Below, one piece after another: positions 1 to 9,028 of a DNA stretch of 24,205 bases; the first letter of the stretch is position 1; every line of letters starts with the position of its first letter. The DNA is taken from NCBI GenBank assembly GCA_041686485.1, contig JAWLDT010000041.1:1-24205 (forward strand), written 5' to 3'. The position numbers and the translations under genes are program-made. Below the pieces are notes generated by a model, which had not been told where the DNA came from, searched no databases, and was given only the letters and a program-made list of their open reading frames with translations. This stretch comes from PUPG01 sp041686485. Its GTDB lineage: Bacteria; Bacteroidota; Bacteroidia; Bacteroidales; UBA7960.

Positions 1-954
1 GACCGCCCTGACAGTACGTTTGGGCTGTATATCCAGCTCATTAAAAATGCGCAACACATCAATGGACTGCATGCAGCCGGCACCGTCGTCGTGGGCACCC
101 TCACTGTTGTCCCAGGAGTCAAGGTGACCGCCAACGGTGATAATCTCATTGGGATGCTCACTGCCACGGATCTCCCCGATTACGTTGTAAGATACGACAT
201 CGGGCAGGCGATGACTGGTATTTCGCAGAAAGAGGTTGAGATCAGGATCGGTCTGGAGCCACCGGCTTAAAAGGTCAGCTCCTGCCGGACTTACTGCCAG
301 GGCAGGTATGTTCTCACCGTCTTCTACAAAACGGGTGACACCGGTATGCGCATAATCATGATCGGCCGGGGTAACAGATCGTACGACGGCAGCCACAGCG
401 CCATATTCCGCGGCCATGGCAGGTCCGTGAAAACGTTGCCCGACAGTCGCGCTGTATCCGTCAAAGGTATTGAAATGCCTGTGATCGAAAGGGCGGTTAA
501 AAAAGACAATATTCCCTTCTATGGCTTCGCGGCCCAGTTCTTCCAGTTCATCAAGTTCCTGAAGTTCAATCACGCCGGCGGTAAGACCATCAGGTCCGGT
601 GCCGACGGACAGGCCGAGGGCTATGACATTCAGCTCCTCCGTTCCCAGTTTTCCCGAAGAAACCCTGGCTACCTCTTCCTCTCCACGTTTCCAGTTGGGC
701 ACCATCACTTCCTGGAGGTAAACACTGTCGAGATCCATGTTGTCCATCAGCTGACGTGTATATTCAACGGCAGCGGCAGCTTCGGGTGTGCCTGCAATAC
801 GTCCCTCTGTCTTTTCACAAAGGAAACGCAAATTTTCATAAGCCACCTCCGACTGCAGTGCATTGGTAACTATGGCATCCACAACATCTTCTTGTGCATG
901 CAAAGAAATGGCAGAGAAGAAAAAAACAAGAGGGAGAAATACTAATTTACGCAT
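1..954 (-). CDS. M28-family metallopeptidase (carboxypeptidase Q-like), exported, 3' end missing
   Basis: Open from the ATG at 954-952 through the window edge in one frame (318 codons, no stop), so only the C-terminal part is missing. Residues 1-21 form a signal peptide (MRKLVFLPLV... ending LHAQ). Residues 110-240 look like the PA-type insert of this family. The zinc peptidase core begins near residue 268: GGHLDSWD with His277, followed by HDDGAG with Asp289/Asp290. These are the first metal ligands of M28 enzymes and match the layout of carboxypeptidase Q (plasma glutamate carboxypeptidase). M28 enzymes trim amino acids or dipeptides; with a signal peptide it should act in the periplasm or outside the cell. 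The remaining ligands lie beyond the window, so activity cannot be confirmed. A perfect -7 box lies 45 bp upstream. Family call is strong; exact specificity is unknown. Confidence 0.93.
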   Translation of the reverse strand, partial: MRKLVFLPLVFFFSAISLHAQEDVVDAIVTNALQSEVAYENLRFLCEKTEGRIAGTPEAAAAVEYTRQLMDNMDLDSVYLQEVMVPNWKRGEEEVARVSSGKLGTEELNVIALGLSVGTGPDGLTAGVIELQELDELEELGREAIEGNIVFFNRPFDHRHFNTFDGYSATVGQRFHGPAMAAEYGAVAAVVRSVTPADHDYAHTGVTRFVEDGENIPALAVSPAGADLLSRWLQTDPDLNLFLRNTSHRLPDVVSYNVIGEIRGSEHPNEIITVGGHLDSWDNSEGAHDDGAGCMQSIDVLRIFNELDIQPKRTVRAV

Positions 955-998
955 AACAATATTTGTATTAAAGGTGTTGAAGCGGTATTTAACGCTTT

Positions 999-1006
999 CA
1001 AAAGTA
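999..1006 (-). promoter_or_regulatory. Bacteroidota -7 box upstream of the M28 peptidase
   Basis: The minus strand reads TACTTTTG, an exact match to TAnnTTTG, 45 bp before the peptidase ATG. No clear TTTG/TTG -33 element sits at 19-20 bp spacing, so this is a partial promoter. It suggests the peptidase is transcribed separately from the giant subtilase upstream of it. Confidence 0.5.
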
Positions 1007-1064
1007 CGGTTTTCCCGTTAAAATGCATACACAACCTTATTGGCAGGATGCATGTGCCGCATAA

Positions 1065-4000
1065 TCACATCTTAATGAAGCGACCGTTCAATTGCCGTTC
1101 CTTGTTTCGCATTATCACAATATAGGCTCCCGCAGGAATTGTTGAGATATTGAGTTGCACGTCACCTTCTGCATCTATGCTAAGTTTTTGTACTGTATCA
1201 CCCGTCAGATTTTTAATCAGTACGTCCACTTCCCCGTGAATGTTATCATCCATCTGCAGGGAAATTACATCCCCTGCCGGATTGGGATAGATTCTTAACT
1301 GCCCGGCACCATCCGGTGTGTGCAATCCCACTGTAAAATCAATATTGAGGGAATCTGCCGGCCCCATAATGCCATAGACTTTCTCGGCGGCATAGGCTGA
1401 AAGGATGCCCTGTTCACTGACAACATACTCAAGTGTTGTGCCGTTTCCAAGGTGTTCGGTCAGTTCAGGATCGGCAAACCATTGCAGGGAATCGCTTCCC
1501 AGGGCTTCGATGGTAACCTCTGTTCCTTCTTCCAGTTCGTCAACATCAGGCATCAGGATGTCCGGTTGTGCAATGACGACAAAGTCATCAGCGATGGAAG
1601 AACCCTGGCCGACAGGGCTGAACTGCTGTATCCCAAAATAGAACTCACCAGTTTCCCAGGCCTCAAAGGAATCCCCGACCAGATGATAGCCGTCATGATC
1701 ATTTTGCGACATTTCCGTTTCCTCCCAGACAACCTGGTTCATATCATCCGGGGCGGGTGTTGTCCCGGCAGCTATCCGCAAATTGTGTGAGCCAGACCCC
1801 AGTGTATTATAAAAAGCAGCTTTATAAAGCCGGTCGGCTTCAAGGGTATAGCAACCACTGATGGCCCAGTCATCAGCCGCCTGATTCTGATCCCCCATAA
1901 AGTATACGAGGTAATTGCTTCCGCTATGGGCCAGACCGGGATCATCTGTACGTAAGCCCCAGTAACGACCGTCCTGGTTGATATTAAATACACGCCAGCC
2001 GATTTCACGTAAAGCAAAAACATTTTCAAAATCCTGCATAAAGTAGTGACCGGGGCCGCTTAAATCCTGCCGGATACCATAAAACCGGGCACTTCCCTGG
2101 TTATGACCGGTATTTTGATCACCTTCAATATCCCAGTCATAATGCAGTGTATGTCGACCATAAGCACGCATATCCAGGTCAAAGGTGACCGTTTCGGAGC
2201 CGAGTACCGGAATTTCCGGGGTTGGTAGTGAAAGGGTCTGCAGGGTGTCATTCAGGACAAGGTCAAGGTGAAGCTGTCCGGCGGGCAATGGTTCACTTCC
2301 TACATTATCGATTCTGGCATAAAACGGGGTCTCCTCATCAAATGCACAGGGATCAGCAGTCACTTCTATATCATAAACGGCGCCGTCGATGTCATCCGCC
2401 TTTTTCACACCGAAGTCATCCATAAAGATAAAACGCCTGTTTGGCTGACTTTGTGCATGCAGGGCGAGATAGTAATCACCATCTTCTTCGACCGTGAAGG
2501 CATAACTTACTTTTCTGTGATTGTAGTTGATGATTTCCTCTTTGCTGTCCCATATTTCAATAATATCATCCTGATGCGGGGACCCTGCGATTCCTGTACG
2601 CATACTTTCAGGATAGTCGCCATCATAAACCGAGTAATAATAACTAGCCACATATACCGTGTCGGCTTCCAGCCTGGCGCAACTTGAAAACAGCCAGTCA
2701 TCTGCCTGGTTCTGCTGATCGGAAGAATGGTACATCACACGATTACCCGAATAGGCATAGTGAGAGAAATTTACGCCCAGATCCCAGGTAGAGTTATCTT
2801 CATTGGCATCAACCACTTTCCAGCCAGTCTCATCCAGTTCATCATAACTTTCAAAGGTGATATAGACATCATTCGCCTCCGGATCGATCAGTGTACTGAA
2901 CATGGAATAGCTAATACTGTTGTTTCCGGTTTCCTGTTCATTGGCCGATTCAGGCAGGCTTACACCGGCATTCACAACATATTCGCCGTACATTCGCATA
3001 TCTGCTGTAACAACAATGTCTTCCTGCTGGCCGACTTCCATAACCTCATCTATAATCAGCTCATCTGTCATAACCACATCTCCGGAAGGGCTAACGATCT
3101 CGTAATCGATGGTCATCTCATAGTCGAGGTCCTGATTCCCGGTATTTTTGACCGTGATTTGTATCGGTGTTTCTTCGGTGAAGCCACAGGGATCTTCCAT
3201 CACTTCGATTGCATTCAGGGCAATATCGATATCGTGGTTCTTTCTTACCTCCACGTCATCCATATAAATCCATCCTTCGTCGGCATCGCTGTGGGCGTGG
3301 AAACCGACATAATAGATGCCGTCAGACGGAGGTGTAAAGGCAATGACCCCTTCCTGGTAATCCATCGGGGTGCTAAAGGTTTTGTTCCATAATAACTGAT
3401 CCATGGTTTCTGCGTCCTGTTGCTCACCGAGATAGACAGACATCTTCTCTTCATAGCTGGCTGCCCTTCCTGTATAATGGAAGTTCATCAGGTAATATTC
3501 ATCCGCATCCATAATATAGCAGTTGGAGAAAAGCCAGTCATCGGCTGGATTTTCCTGGCTTCTGCCGCTACGCATGGAGACTTCTCCGCTGAGCGCAAAA
3601 CTATCGTTCTTACGCATCACCCAGGTAATAGGTGTTCCTCCATCGGCGTAATCGTCATTGGCATTTTCGTACCACCAGCCTAAGTGGGGATCTACAAAAT
3701 CAGAATGGCCGTCGATCTCCACCATCTCGAAGTCTTCCGTATACACGTGACCGGCAGTAAGGTCTACTGTTGTATTTTTGATCCTGGTATTTGAAACATT
3801 GTTGCCGGGGTTTTCATCTTCTTCGAGAAGCACTTCTGCGGTCACATCATATATCGTATTAAGCTGTGACAGATCAAGGTGAAACTGCAATGTATCCTGC
3901 TCCAGGATATCAAGGGTTTCCTGGGAGTTCATGGTATAAGTCATGGTGCTGCTGCCCGGTTCTTTTACGCTCACCACAACTTCAGCCTGCTCGAGGGGTT

Positions 4001-7000
4001 CCAGCCCCTGGTTTTCGATCACAACCTGCACCGGCGTTTCATCCGAAAAAGCATTACAGCCATAGGTCTGCTGCACAATGTCAACAAGGGCAGCATCATG
4101 ATCTGCAACGGTCTCCACGATAAAGTTATCTACAAACATCTGGAATGTATTTGGCCCGACGAAGTCGGTATACAAGCCAAAGTAAAAATTGCCGGTATAG
4201 GGCGCCTGAAAAACGACTTCATCCGCTACATAGTCGAAGGTGTTGATGATGATCTCATCCAGGAACTCAACTTCTCCCTCGGGTGAGGGTTCATCGAGCA
4301 GGTATATCGAAAACTCTTCCTCGACATCTGTTCCCCGGCTCGCTTTGTGAAAGCGGATCCTGTAGTAAGCATCCTCTTCCATCATAAAACAATTGCTGAA
4401 TGCCCAATCATCAGGATCTGCCTCGTAGCGATACATGTTGAGGCTCTGTGGCGGGATGTACGCCTGGCCGGACAAAGTATTCAACCGCCATCCTGTATTT
4501 CCGTCACTATTGGAATGTAAGCTCCAGCCCATCTCTTCCAGGTCATCAACATCATTGAAATCCGTCTGATAATCCTCTAAGGCAAGATTGATGCTCGTGT
4601 TGATAGCAGTATGGGAGATCGTGTCATTATCCGGGTTCTCATCTTCTGCAAGCAGGGTGGTAAGTTGCAAATCATAAGCCCCGTGCTGGCTCATATCGAC
4701 GAAAAACTCATGGGTCGCGGTATCGCCGGCTGCCAGCAACTCATCGTGTGTATGTGTAAGAATTGATTCTGTACCTGAATCCGGATGGGTGGATTTCAGT
4801 TCAATATCAAAACCCTGCTGATCATTGAGGCCAACGTTGGCATAGGTTACCTCTACCGGTGTAACTTCTGAAAACTCACATCCTTCGGCATCCACCGTGA
4901 TCGTTTGTGCGGCCAGGTCATCATACAGTATTCTTTCCATCGTGATATTGTCGAGGTAGACAAACCGGTGATCGGGCTCACTATAGATATGAAAAGCCAG
5001 GTAATAGGTACCTTCTTCCTCTACGGCAAACTCCACCTGTTCATTCCCGAAGCCGTCGGTGGTAAATTGTTCGAGGTCCACCAGTTCAACACTGAAATCA
5101 TCGGGATCCGGGGATGTACCAATCATGACCCGCATATTCTCGGCATCAAATTCATTCCACGACCGGTAATCAAAGCCCAGGCGGTAGGTTTCATTTTCCA
5201 GGAGGTAAAAGCAAGAGCTTATCAACCAGTCATCTGCTTCTTCCATGGTTTCCACGCCATCATCACCGGGGTTAAACTTGCCGTAACGCATTGAATTGTA
5301 CCCATCGCTTGCCCACTGGTTCGGCCCTGTAGCTATACGCAGCATCCACCCTGAATCATTTTGATTGGCATTTACGTCAAACCATTCAATATCTTCAATA
5401 TAGGTCAAGCCGGCAAAATTTTCGTGGTACGGCTCCTCGCTGACGGGCCAGTTAATGGAAACCACCTCTCTTACATAGGTGTTGTTGGCAGGCAACTGGT
5501 CGCCGGGATAGTCTACGTTGGCAATAAATTCGAACTCCAGGCCCCCGGACAGATCGGGATAGACTTCGAGGATCGTATCCGTTCCTGCCACCAGTTCACT
5601 AACGGTGAACGCATCGCTATCGACCACATTGCCTTCTGCATCCTTCACCTCCCAGCTTACGGGTATATCCGTAGCATCCTGCTGTCCTTTATTGGCAATG
5701 ACAATATCCGCGGGGGTGTTCTCGGAAAAGTCGCACCCGCTATCCAGGATATAGGCATTCTCCATTGCAAGGTCTGTTTCTCTGATAGCTATTCCGGAAA
5801 CCACCAGTGAGAACGGTTGCCGTTTATTGGAATCATGCACGGGGTCTACGATAGAATCTTTATAGGATACCTCTACGATGTATTCACCCGGTTCGGGTAA
5901 ACTTATCTCAATTTTTTCGATGTTGTCGACAACATTGTCATCGGTAGTAGCAGCTTGCGCGGGATTATCCGGATCCAGCGTCCAGGGATAGAACACCTCA
6001 CCATCAGAGACGCGGGTAATACGAAGGTCGAGATCATTGACAAGCATGGGCGTACGATCGTCTACTGCGGGTTCGACCGGGGTTCCCGCCACATCTGTCC
6101 ATGCCAGTGTAGCAACAAGGTCTTCCTGGCCGGTGGCATACACTTCTCTGGTATACTCCGGGATCACATCTTCTACCAGGTTTGATTCATGAACGATGGT
6201 GGTATTATCTTTATCGGGGAGGATCATCGCAGCGGCTTCCATATCAGCGAGACCCCATCCGTGCAGGTAATCGGGACCGGGATGATCACCGGCTTCTCTG
6301 GTAGTATGAATTAACAAAGCCCTTATGGTTGATGCCCACAGGTAGTTGCCATGAAGCTCTTTATTATGTTGCTGAATAAGGCCAAGCGAACCGGTAATAG
6401 CCGGGGCCGACATAGAGGTGCCGGTGAGGCTGTTATAGCTGGTATTTGTGTCCACCCAGGTAGATAGAACAGTTTGTCCCTTGGCAACCACATCCGGTTT
6501 AATACGGCCGTCATCTGTTGGGCCGGTATTGCTGAAATCATTCAATATAACGCTTTCAGGGCCGGTGTAGTCCTGAACGGTTTCTATGGATCCGACCGTG
6601 ATCATGTTTTTACCGATCCCTAAGGATGGCAGTACATCATAACCATCAGAACCCCCATCGGGCTCACGGTAGTCGGTAGATTTGACCCATTCACCAACGT
6701 CATGATCAAAGACATTGTGTTCTTCGCCTTCATCCGGGCCAGCAGTGCCACGGTCATTTCCGGAAGCATACACCTGCAAATAATAGGGCGCATGGTAAGC
6801 TATTTCATCACGAACCGCGGTTTCTTCTGTGTAAAAACCAAATTTATAATCCTCCGTGCTGTTCACACGCGTATCGCCATACCAGTACCATTGCAGCTGA
6901 CTATAGAGCCAGCCGGTTGGCCGCCCGTAGGAATGGTTAGACAGAATAGCGCCATCGGCAGCCGCCTGTATCATCTCCGGTTCGTCATCAGAGAAGTCGT

Positions 7001-7550
7001 AAGCATGCAGGTTGGCAACCGGGGCCATCCCTTTTGATGTGGGTACCACCCCTTCTGAGACCATTGTTCCGGCCACATGGGTTGCATGGCCGTTCATGAT
7101 AGCATCCTCGTCCATCTGTGTGGTGCGGTCACCAAACTCCTGGTGCGTATGCCGCAACGCACCGCCATCCCATATATTAAGTGTGATGTCTTCGCCGTTA
7201 AGGTTGAATTCGGAACTGCCACCCGACCATAAATTATCTGTATCCAACGTCCTGGCAGAAAATAGATTATATGTTTGGTAATAGATGGGCTCACCGCGAT
7301 CGCTAAATCCCATCAGGCGAACAACACGGGTACTGTCACTTATGTCACGTTTAGCCGGCTGCCTGGCCTCAAACGCTTTGACCTTTTCCCGGTTAACTTC
7401 CCACCTGGCAGAAGTTTCAACCCACAAACGATGCAGGGCGTCATTATTGGTTTTTTCAATAATAGCTTCTCTTTGGGAATCATTTTGGGCATATAAACCC
7501 AGGGCAGATATAAAGACAAACACTAAAAAAATGTAAGCAGTGCGGATCAT
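1065..7550 (-). CDS. Giant T9SS-secreted S8 subtilase (Kp43-like) with five tandem adhesin-type repeats
   Basis: About 2161 residues. The ATG at 7550 is chosen; an in-frame TTG 12 bp upstream is less likely. Residues 1-22 are a signal peptide. The subtilisin domain (about 105-435) has the full triad: Asp128 in WDGG, His155 in GHATHVAG, Ser379 in GTSMSAP, plus oxyanion Asn265 in ASGN. Residues ~450-590 contain AWTD and LVNDLDLRI, matching the beta-jelly-roll that follows Kp43-type subtilases. Five repeats follow, each with a CARDB-like module (C-x-F/A-x-x-E/D-T-P near the start) and a cleaved-adhesin/MAM-like module containing ADDW-x-x-S-x-C. Repeat starts are at Cys606, 891, 1165, 1455 and 1735. 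An Ig-like segment precedes the C-terminal T9SS sorting domain (about 2085-2161, LRIYPNP, ending GRFIKM). It is probably a surface or secreted protease; its substrate is unknown. The protein is strongly acidic. Confidence 0.95.
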   Translation of the reverse strand: MIRTAYIFLVFVFISALGLYAQNDSQREAIIEKTNNDALHRLWVETSARWEVNREKVKAFEARQPAKRDISDSTRVVRLMGFSDRGEPIYYQTYNLFSARTLDTDNLWSGGSSEFNLNGEDITLNIWDGGALRHTHQEFGDRTTQMDEDAIMNGHATHVAGTMVSEGVVPTSKGMAPVANLHAYDFSDDEPEMIQAAADGAILSNHSYGRPTGWLYSQLQWYWYGDTRVNSTEDYKFGFYTEETAVRDEIAYHAPYYLQVYASGNDRGTAGPDEGEEHNVFDHDVGEWVKSTDYREPDGGSDGYDVLPSLGIGKNMITVGSIETVQDYTGPESVILNDFSNTGPTDDGRIKPDVVAKGQTVLSTWVDTNTSYNSLTGTSMSAPAITGSLGLIQQHNKELHGNYLWASTIRALLIHTTREAGDHPGPDYLHGWGLADMEAAAMILPDKDNTTIVHESNLVEDVIPEYTREVYATGQEDLVATLAWTDVAGTPVEPAVDDRTPMLVNDLDLRITRVSDGEVFYPWTLDPDNPAQAATTDDNVVDNIEKIEISLPEPGEYIVEVSYKDSIVDPVHDSNKRQPFSLVVSGIAIRETDLAMENAYILDSGCDFSENTPADIVIANKGQQDATDIPVSWEVKDAEGNVVDSDAFTVSELVAGTDTILEVYPDLSGGLEFEFIANVDYPGDQLPANNTYVREVVSINWPVSEEPYHENFAGLTYIEDIEWFDVNANQNDSGWMLRIATGPNQWASDGYNSMRYGKFNPGDDGVETMEEADDWLISSCFYLLENETYRLGFDYRSWNEFDAENMRVMIGTSPDPDDFSVELVDLEQFTTDGFGNEQVEFAVEEEGTYYLAFHIYSEPDHRFVYLDNITMERILYDDLAAQTITVDAEGCEFSEVTPVEVTYANVGLNDQQGFDIELKSTHPDSGTESILTHTHDELLAAGDTATHEFFVDMSQHGAYDLQLTTLLAEDENPDNDTISHTAINTSINLALEDYQTDFNDVDDLEEMGWSLHSNSDGNTGWRLNTLSGQAYIPPQSLNMYRYEADPDDWAFSNCFMMEEDAYYRIRFHKASRGTDVEEEFSIYLLDEPSPEGEVEFLDEIIINTFDYVADEVVFQAPYTGNFYFGLYTDFVGPNTFQMFVDNFIVETVADHDAALVDIVQQTYGCNAFSDETPVQVVIENQGLEPLEQAEVVVSVKEPGSSTMTYTMNSQETLDILEQDTLQFHLDLSQLNTIYDVTAEVLLEEDENPGNNVSNTRIKNTTVDLTAGHVYTEDFEMVEIDGHSDFVDPHLGWWYENANDDYADGGTPITWVMRKNDSFALSGEVSMRSGRSQENPADDWLFSNCYIMDADEYYLMNFHYTGRAASYEEKMSVYLGEQQDAETMDQLLWNKTFSTPMDYQEGVIAFTPPSDGIYYVGFHAHSDADEGWIYMDDVEVRKNHDIDIALNAIEVMEDPCGFTEETPIQITVKNTGNQDLDYEMTIDYEIVSPSGDVVMTDELIIDEVMEVGQQEDIVVTADMRMYGEYVVNAGVSLPESANEQETGNNSISYSMFSTLIDPEANDVYITFESYDELDETGWKVVDANEDNSTWDLGVNFSHYAYSGNRVMYHSSDQQNQADDWLFSSCARLEADTVYVASYYYSVYDGDYPESMRTGIAGSPHQDDIIEIWDSKEEIINYNHRKVSYAFTVEEDGDYYLALHAQSQPNRRFIFMDDFGVKKADDIDGAVYDIEVTADPCAFDEETPFYARIDNVGSEPLPAGQLHLDLVLNDTLQTLSLPTPEIPVLGSETVTFDLDMRAYGRHTLHYDWDIEGDQNTGHNQGSARFYGIRQDLSGPGHYFMQDFENVFALREIGWRVFNINQDGRYWGLRTDDPGLAHSGSNYLVYFMGDQNQAADDWAISGCYTLEADRLYKAAFYNTLGSGSHNLRIAAGTTPAPDDMNQVVWEETEMSQNDHDGYHLVGDSFEAWETGEFYFGIQQFSPVGQGSSIADDFVVIAQPDILMPDVDELEEGTEVTIEALGSDSLQWFADPELTEHLGNGTTLEYVVSEQGILSAYAAEKVYGIMGPADSLNIDFTVGLHTPDGAGQLRIYPNPAGDVISLQMDDNIHGEVDVLIKNLTGDTVQKLSIDAEGDVQLNISTIPAGAYIVIMRNKERQLNGRFIKM
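1947..5735 (-). repeat. Five in-frame protein repeats (~280 residues each) within the giant subtilase
   Basis: Starting cysteines are encoded at 5733-5735, 4878-4880, 4056-4058, 3186-3188 and 2346-2348, giving periods of 285, 274, 290 and 280 residues. Each unit also carries the motif DDW[L/A][I/F]S.C, so every copy has a paired cysteine. Protein-level similarity is clear but the DNA copies have diverged, so these are old duplications. The downstream boundary is approximate. Confidence 0.85.
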
Positions 7551-7703
7551 AGTATAAAACAATTTAGTATAACATATAATTTATTTATTTGAAGGTTTTT
7601 GATCTATTAAATAGCAAAAAAACACATCAAAAACGCTTTTAAGGTACTGAATATCAAACCTGTAAATTTTCTGCAATATAGAAATAATTTTTCAAACCCA
7701 TCA

Positions 7704-7734
7704 GGTTGATCTCAACCAGATACACAAACTGGTT
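7704..7734. other. Two overlapping, mutually exclusive inverted repeats between maf and the giant subtilase
   Basis: GGTTG-atct-CAACC (7704-7717) and AACCAG-9 nt-CTGGTT (7714-7734) share the bases AACC, so only one stem can form at a time. They lie 14 bp after the maf stop and about 150 bp before the subtilase start, on the sense strand of both. There is no T-run typical of an intrinsic terminator. The rest of 7563-7747 is AT-rich and shows no other recognisable site. Confidence 0.35.
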
Positions 7735-7747
7735 CATTCATCCCATC

Positions 7748-8344
7748 TCATGAGCAAAGCCATTCTTTAAGGGCTTCATACACCCTGTGAACCGGCAGGC
7801 CCATCACATTATGATACGACCCTTCTATACCGTTTATACCAATGTACCCAATCCATTCCTGTATGCCATAGGCGCCGGCTTTGTCAAAAGGCTCATATTG
7901 TTGAATATAATAGGATATTTCTTTCGCCTCCAATTCACGGAAAGAAACCATCGAACGGTCTGTGAATACTTTTTCGGATTCCCGGTGACGAATACACACA
8001 CCGGTATATACCTCGTGGGTACTTCCTGAAAGGCCCGACAGCATTTTAAAAGCATGCGCTTCGTCAGCAGGTTTATTAATAACCTCTCCCTTCTGAACAA
8101 CAATCGTGTCTGCGGTGATAATAACCACATCCTTCTTTTTGAGCTCATCAAGAAAAGCATCTGCTTTCTGACGGCACAGGTAAGATACAATCTCTACCGG
8201 TGGCAATTCTTCCGGAAAATGTTCTTTTGTCGGTCTGGCCATGGCACGAAAGGGGATACCGGCTGCCTCCATCAACATTCGGCGCCGTGGAGACTGGGAA
8301 GCAAGTATGATATCGTATTGCTTGAGACATTCAAGAATATGCAT
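7748..8344 (-). CDS. maf: Maf-like nucleoside triphosphate pyrophosphatase
   Basis: Maf proteins hydrolyse nucleoside triphosphates (commonly dTTP/UTP or modified nucleotides) to monophosphates and pyrophosphate in the cytoplasm. Family signatures are all present: ASQSPRR at residues 15-21, the catalytic Asp79 in TADTIV, NKP at 90-92, a DKAGAYGIQ motif, and EGSYHNVMGLP near the C terminus. The ATG at 8344 gives a 198-residue protein whose start (MHILECLKQYDIILAS) matches the family. A longer in-frame ATG at 8416 would add 24 residues partly encoded by a relic of the 7-bp repeat (8381-8393), so it is rejected. It lies 87 bp after kdsC and is probably co-transcribed with it and the DUF2520 gene. 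The dTTP/UTP subclass is suggested by overall motif pattern but not proven. Confidence 0.93.
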   Translation of the reverse strand: MHILECLKQYDIILASQSPRRRMLMEAAGIPFRAMARPTKEHFPEELPPVEIVSYLCRQKADAFLDELKKKDVVIITADTIVVQKGEVINKPADEAHAFKMLSGLSGSTHEVYTGVCIRHRESEKVFTDRSMVSFRELEAKEISYYIQQYEPFDKAGAYGIQEWIGYIGINGIEGSYHNVMGLPVHRVYEALKEWLCS

Positions 8345-8380
8345 GCTATTGGTTTTTGATCTGAGGGAAAACGATAATAC

Positions 8381-8393
8381 GTAAACAGTGAAC
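8381..8393 (+). repeat. Relic of the 7-bp repeat family in the kdsC-maf gap
   Basis: GTAAACAGTGAAC is an exact 13-bp match to two adjacent units of the arrays at 15314-15583. Unlike the other copies, it reads in the opposite orientation to the flanking genes. It sits in the 87-bp gap between kdsC and maf. A chance match of this length is possible but unlikely. Confidence 0.4.
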
Positions 8394-8431
8394 CGGGCGT
8401 CGCCGGGTGAAATCATGATTTGAAATATAAC

Positions 8432-8953
8432 TCACCAACTCAGGCTTTCTTTATCAAACCAGCAGCCATGAACCTTCATAACCTGTTCGATAACATCACG
8501 CACACACCCTCTGCCGCCTTCATAGGAGGAGATATATGCAGAAACTGCTTTGATCTCTTCGGCGGCATCAGCAGGGCAGGCAGCGACCCCTACCTTCTTC
8601 ATGACCGCATAATCCGGGATGTCATCACCCATATATAACATGGTTGAGGGATCCAGCTTGTCTTTCTCTATAATCTCATCAAAAACCTGTAATTTATTTC
8701 CGACACCCAAATGAATATCTTTAACGCCCAACAGGAGAAACCGCTTACGAACAGTCTCACAGCTGCCTCCGGTAATGATGATAATACGATAGCCTTTTCT
8801 GACTGCCAGCTGAAGCGCATAGCCGTCTCTTACGTACATACTTCTCAGCATTTCACCATCAGGACTCAGCAATACGATTCCGTTGGTCATAACCCCATCC
8901 ACATCAAACACAAAGGTGTCGATATCGGCAAGCAATTGTTTATAGTTCGTCAT
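8432..8953 (-). CDS. kdsC: 3-deoxy-D-manno-octulosonate 8-phosphate phosphatase (HAD family)
   Basis: KdsC removes phosphate from Kdo-8-phosphate to give Kdo, the sugar linking lipid A to the LPS core. HAD motifs occur in order: FDVDG with Asp17 (nucleophile) and Asp19 (acid/base), Thr61 in ITGG, Lys87 in GNK, and Asp110/Asp111 in MGDD. At 173 residues it has no cap domain, as expected for this tetrameric subfamily. The ATG at 8953 (MTNYKQLLADID) is preferred over an in-frame GTG two codons upstream. It lies 75 bp after the DUF2520 gene and before maf; this order recurs in Bacteroidota and suggests one transcript. Members of this HAD subfamily that act on other sugar phosphates look similar, but context and length favour KdsC. 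Confidence 0.93.
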   Translation of the reverse strand: MTNYKQLLADIDTFVFDVDGVMTNGIVLLSPDGEMLRSMYVRDGYALQLAVRKGYRIIIITGGSCETVRKRFLLLGVKDIHLGVGNKLQVFDEIIEKDKLDPSTMLYMGDDIPDYAVMKKVGVAACPADAAEEIKAVSAYISSYEGGRGCVRDVIEQVMKVHGCWFDKESLSW

Positions 8954-9028
8954 AGGCACAAGATATGATCAGCTTGAACTTCTTCATGGTGAAACCCCTG
9001 GAAAAAACCTTCAACACGATTATTATTG

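Noticed and set aside
346..945. Plus-strand 199-codon open frame
   Set aside because: It is antisense to the M28 peptidase, whose signal peptide and GGHLDSWD/HDDGAG motifs are clear on the minus strand.
8395..8407. GC-rich inverted repeat near the kdsC stop
   Set aside because: Only about 4 bp pair and there is no T-run, so it is too weak to call a terminator.
8345..8416. 24-residue N-terminal extension of Maf
   Set aside because: It is partly encoded by a repeat relic, and the family normally starts about 15 residues before SQSPRR.
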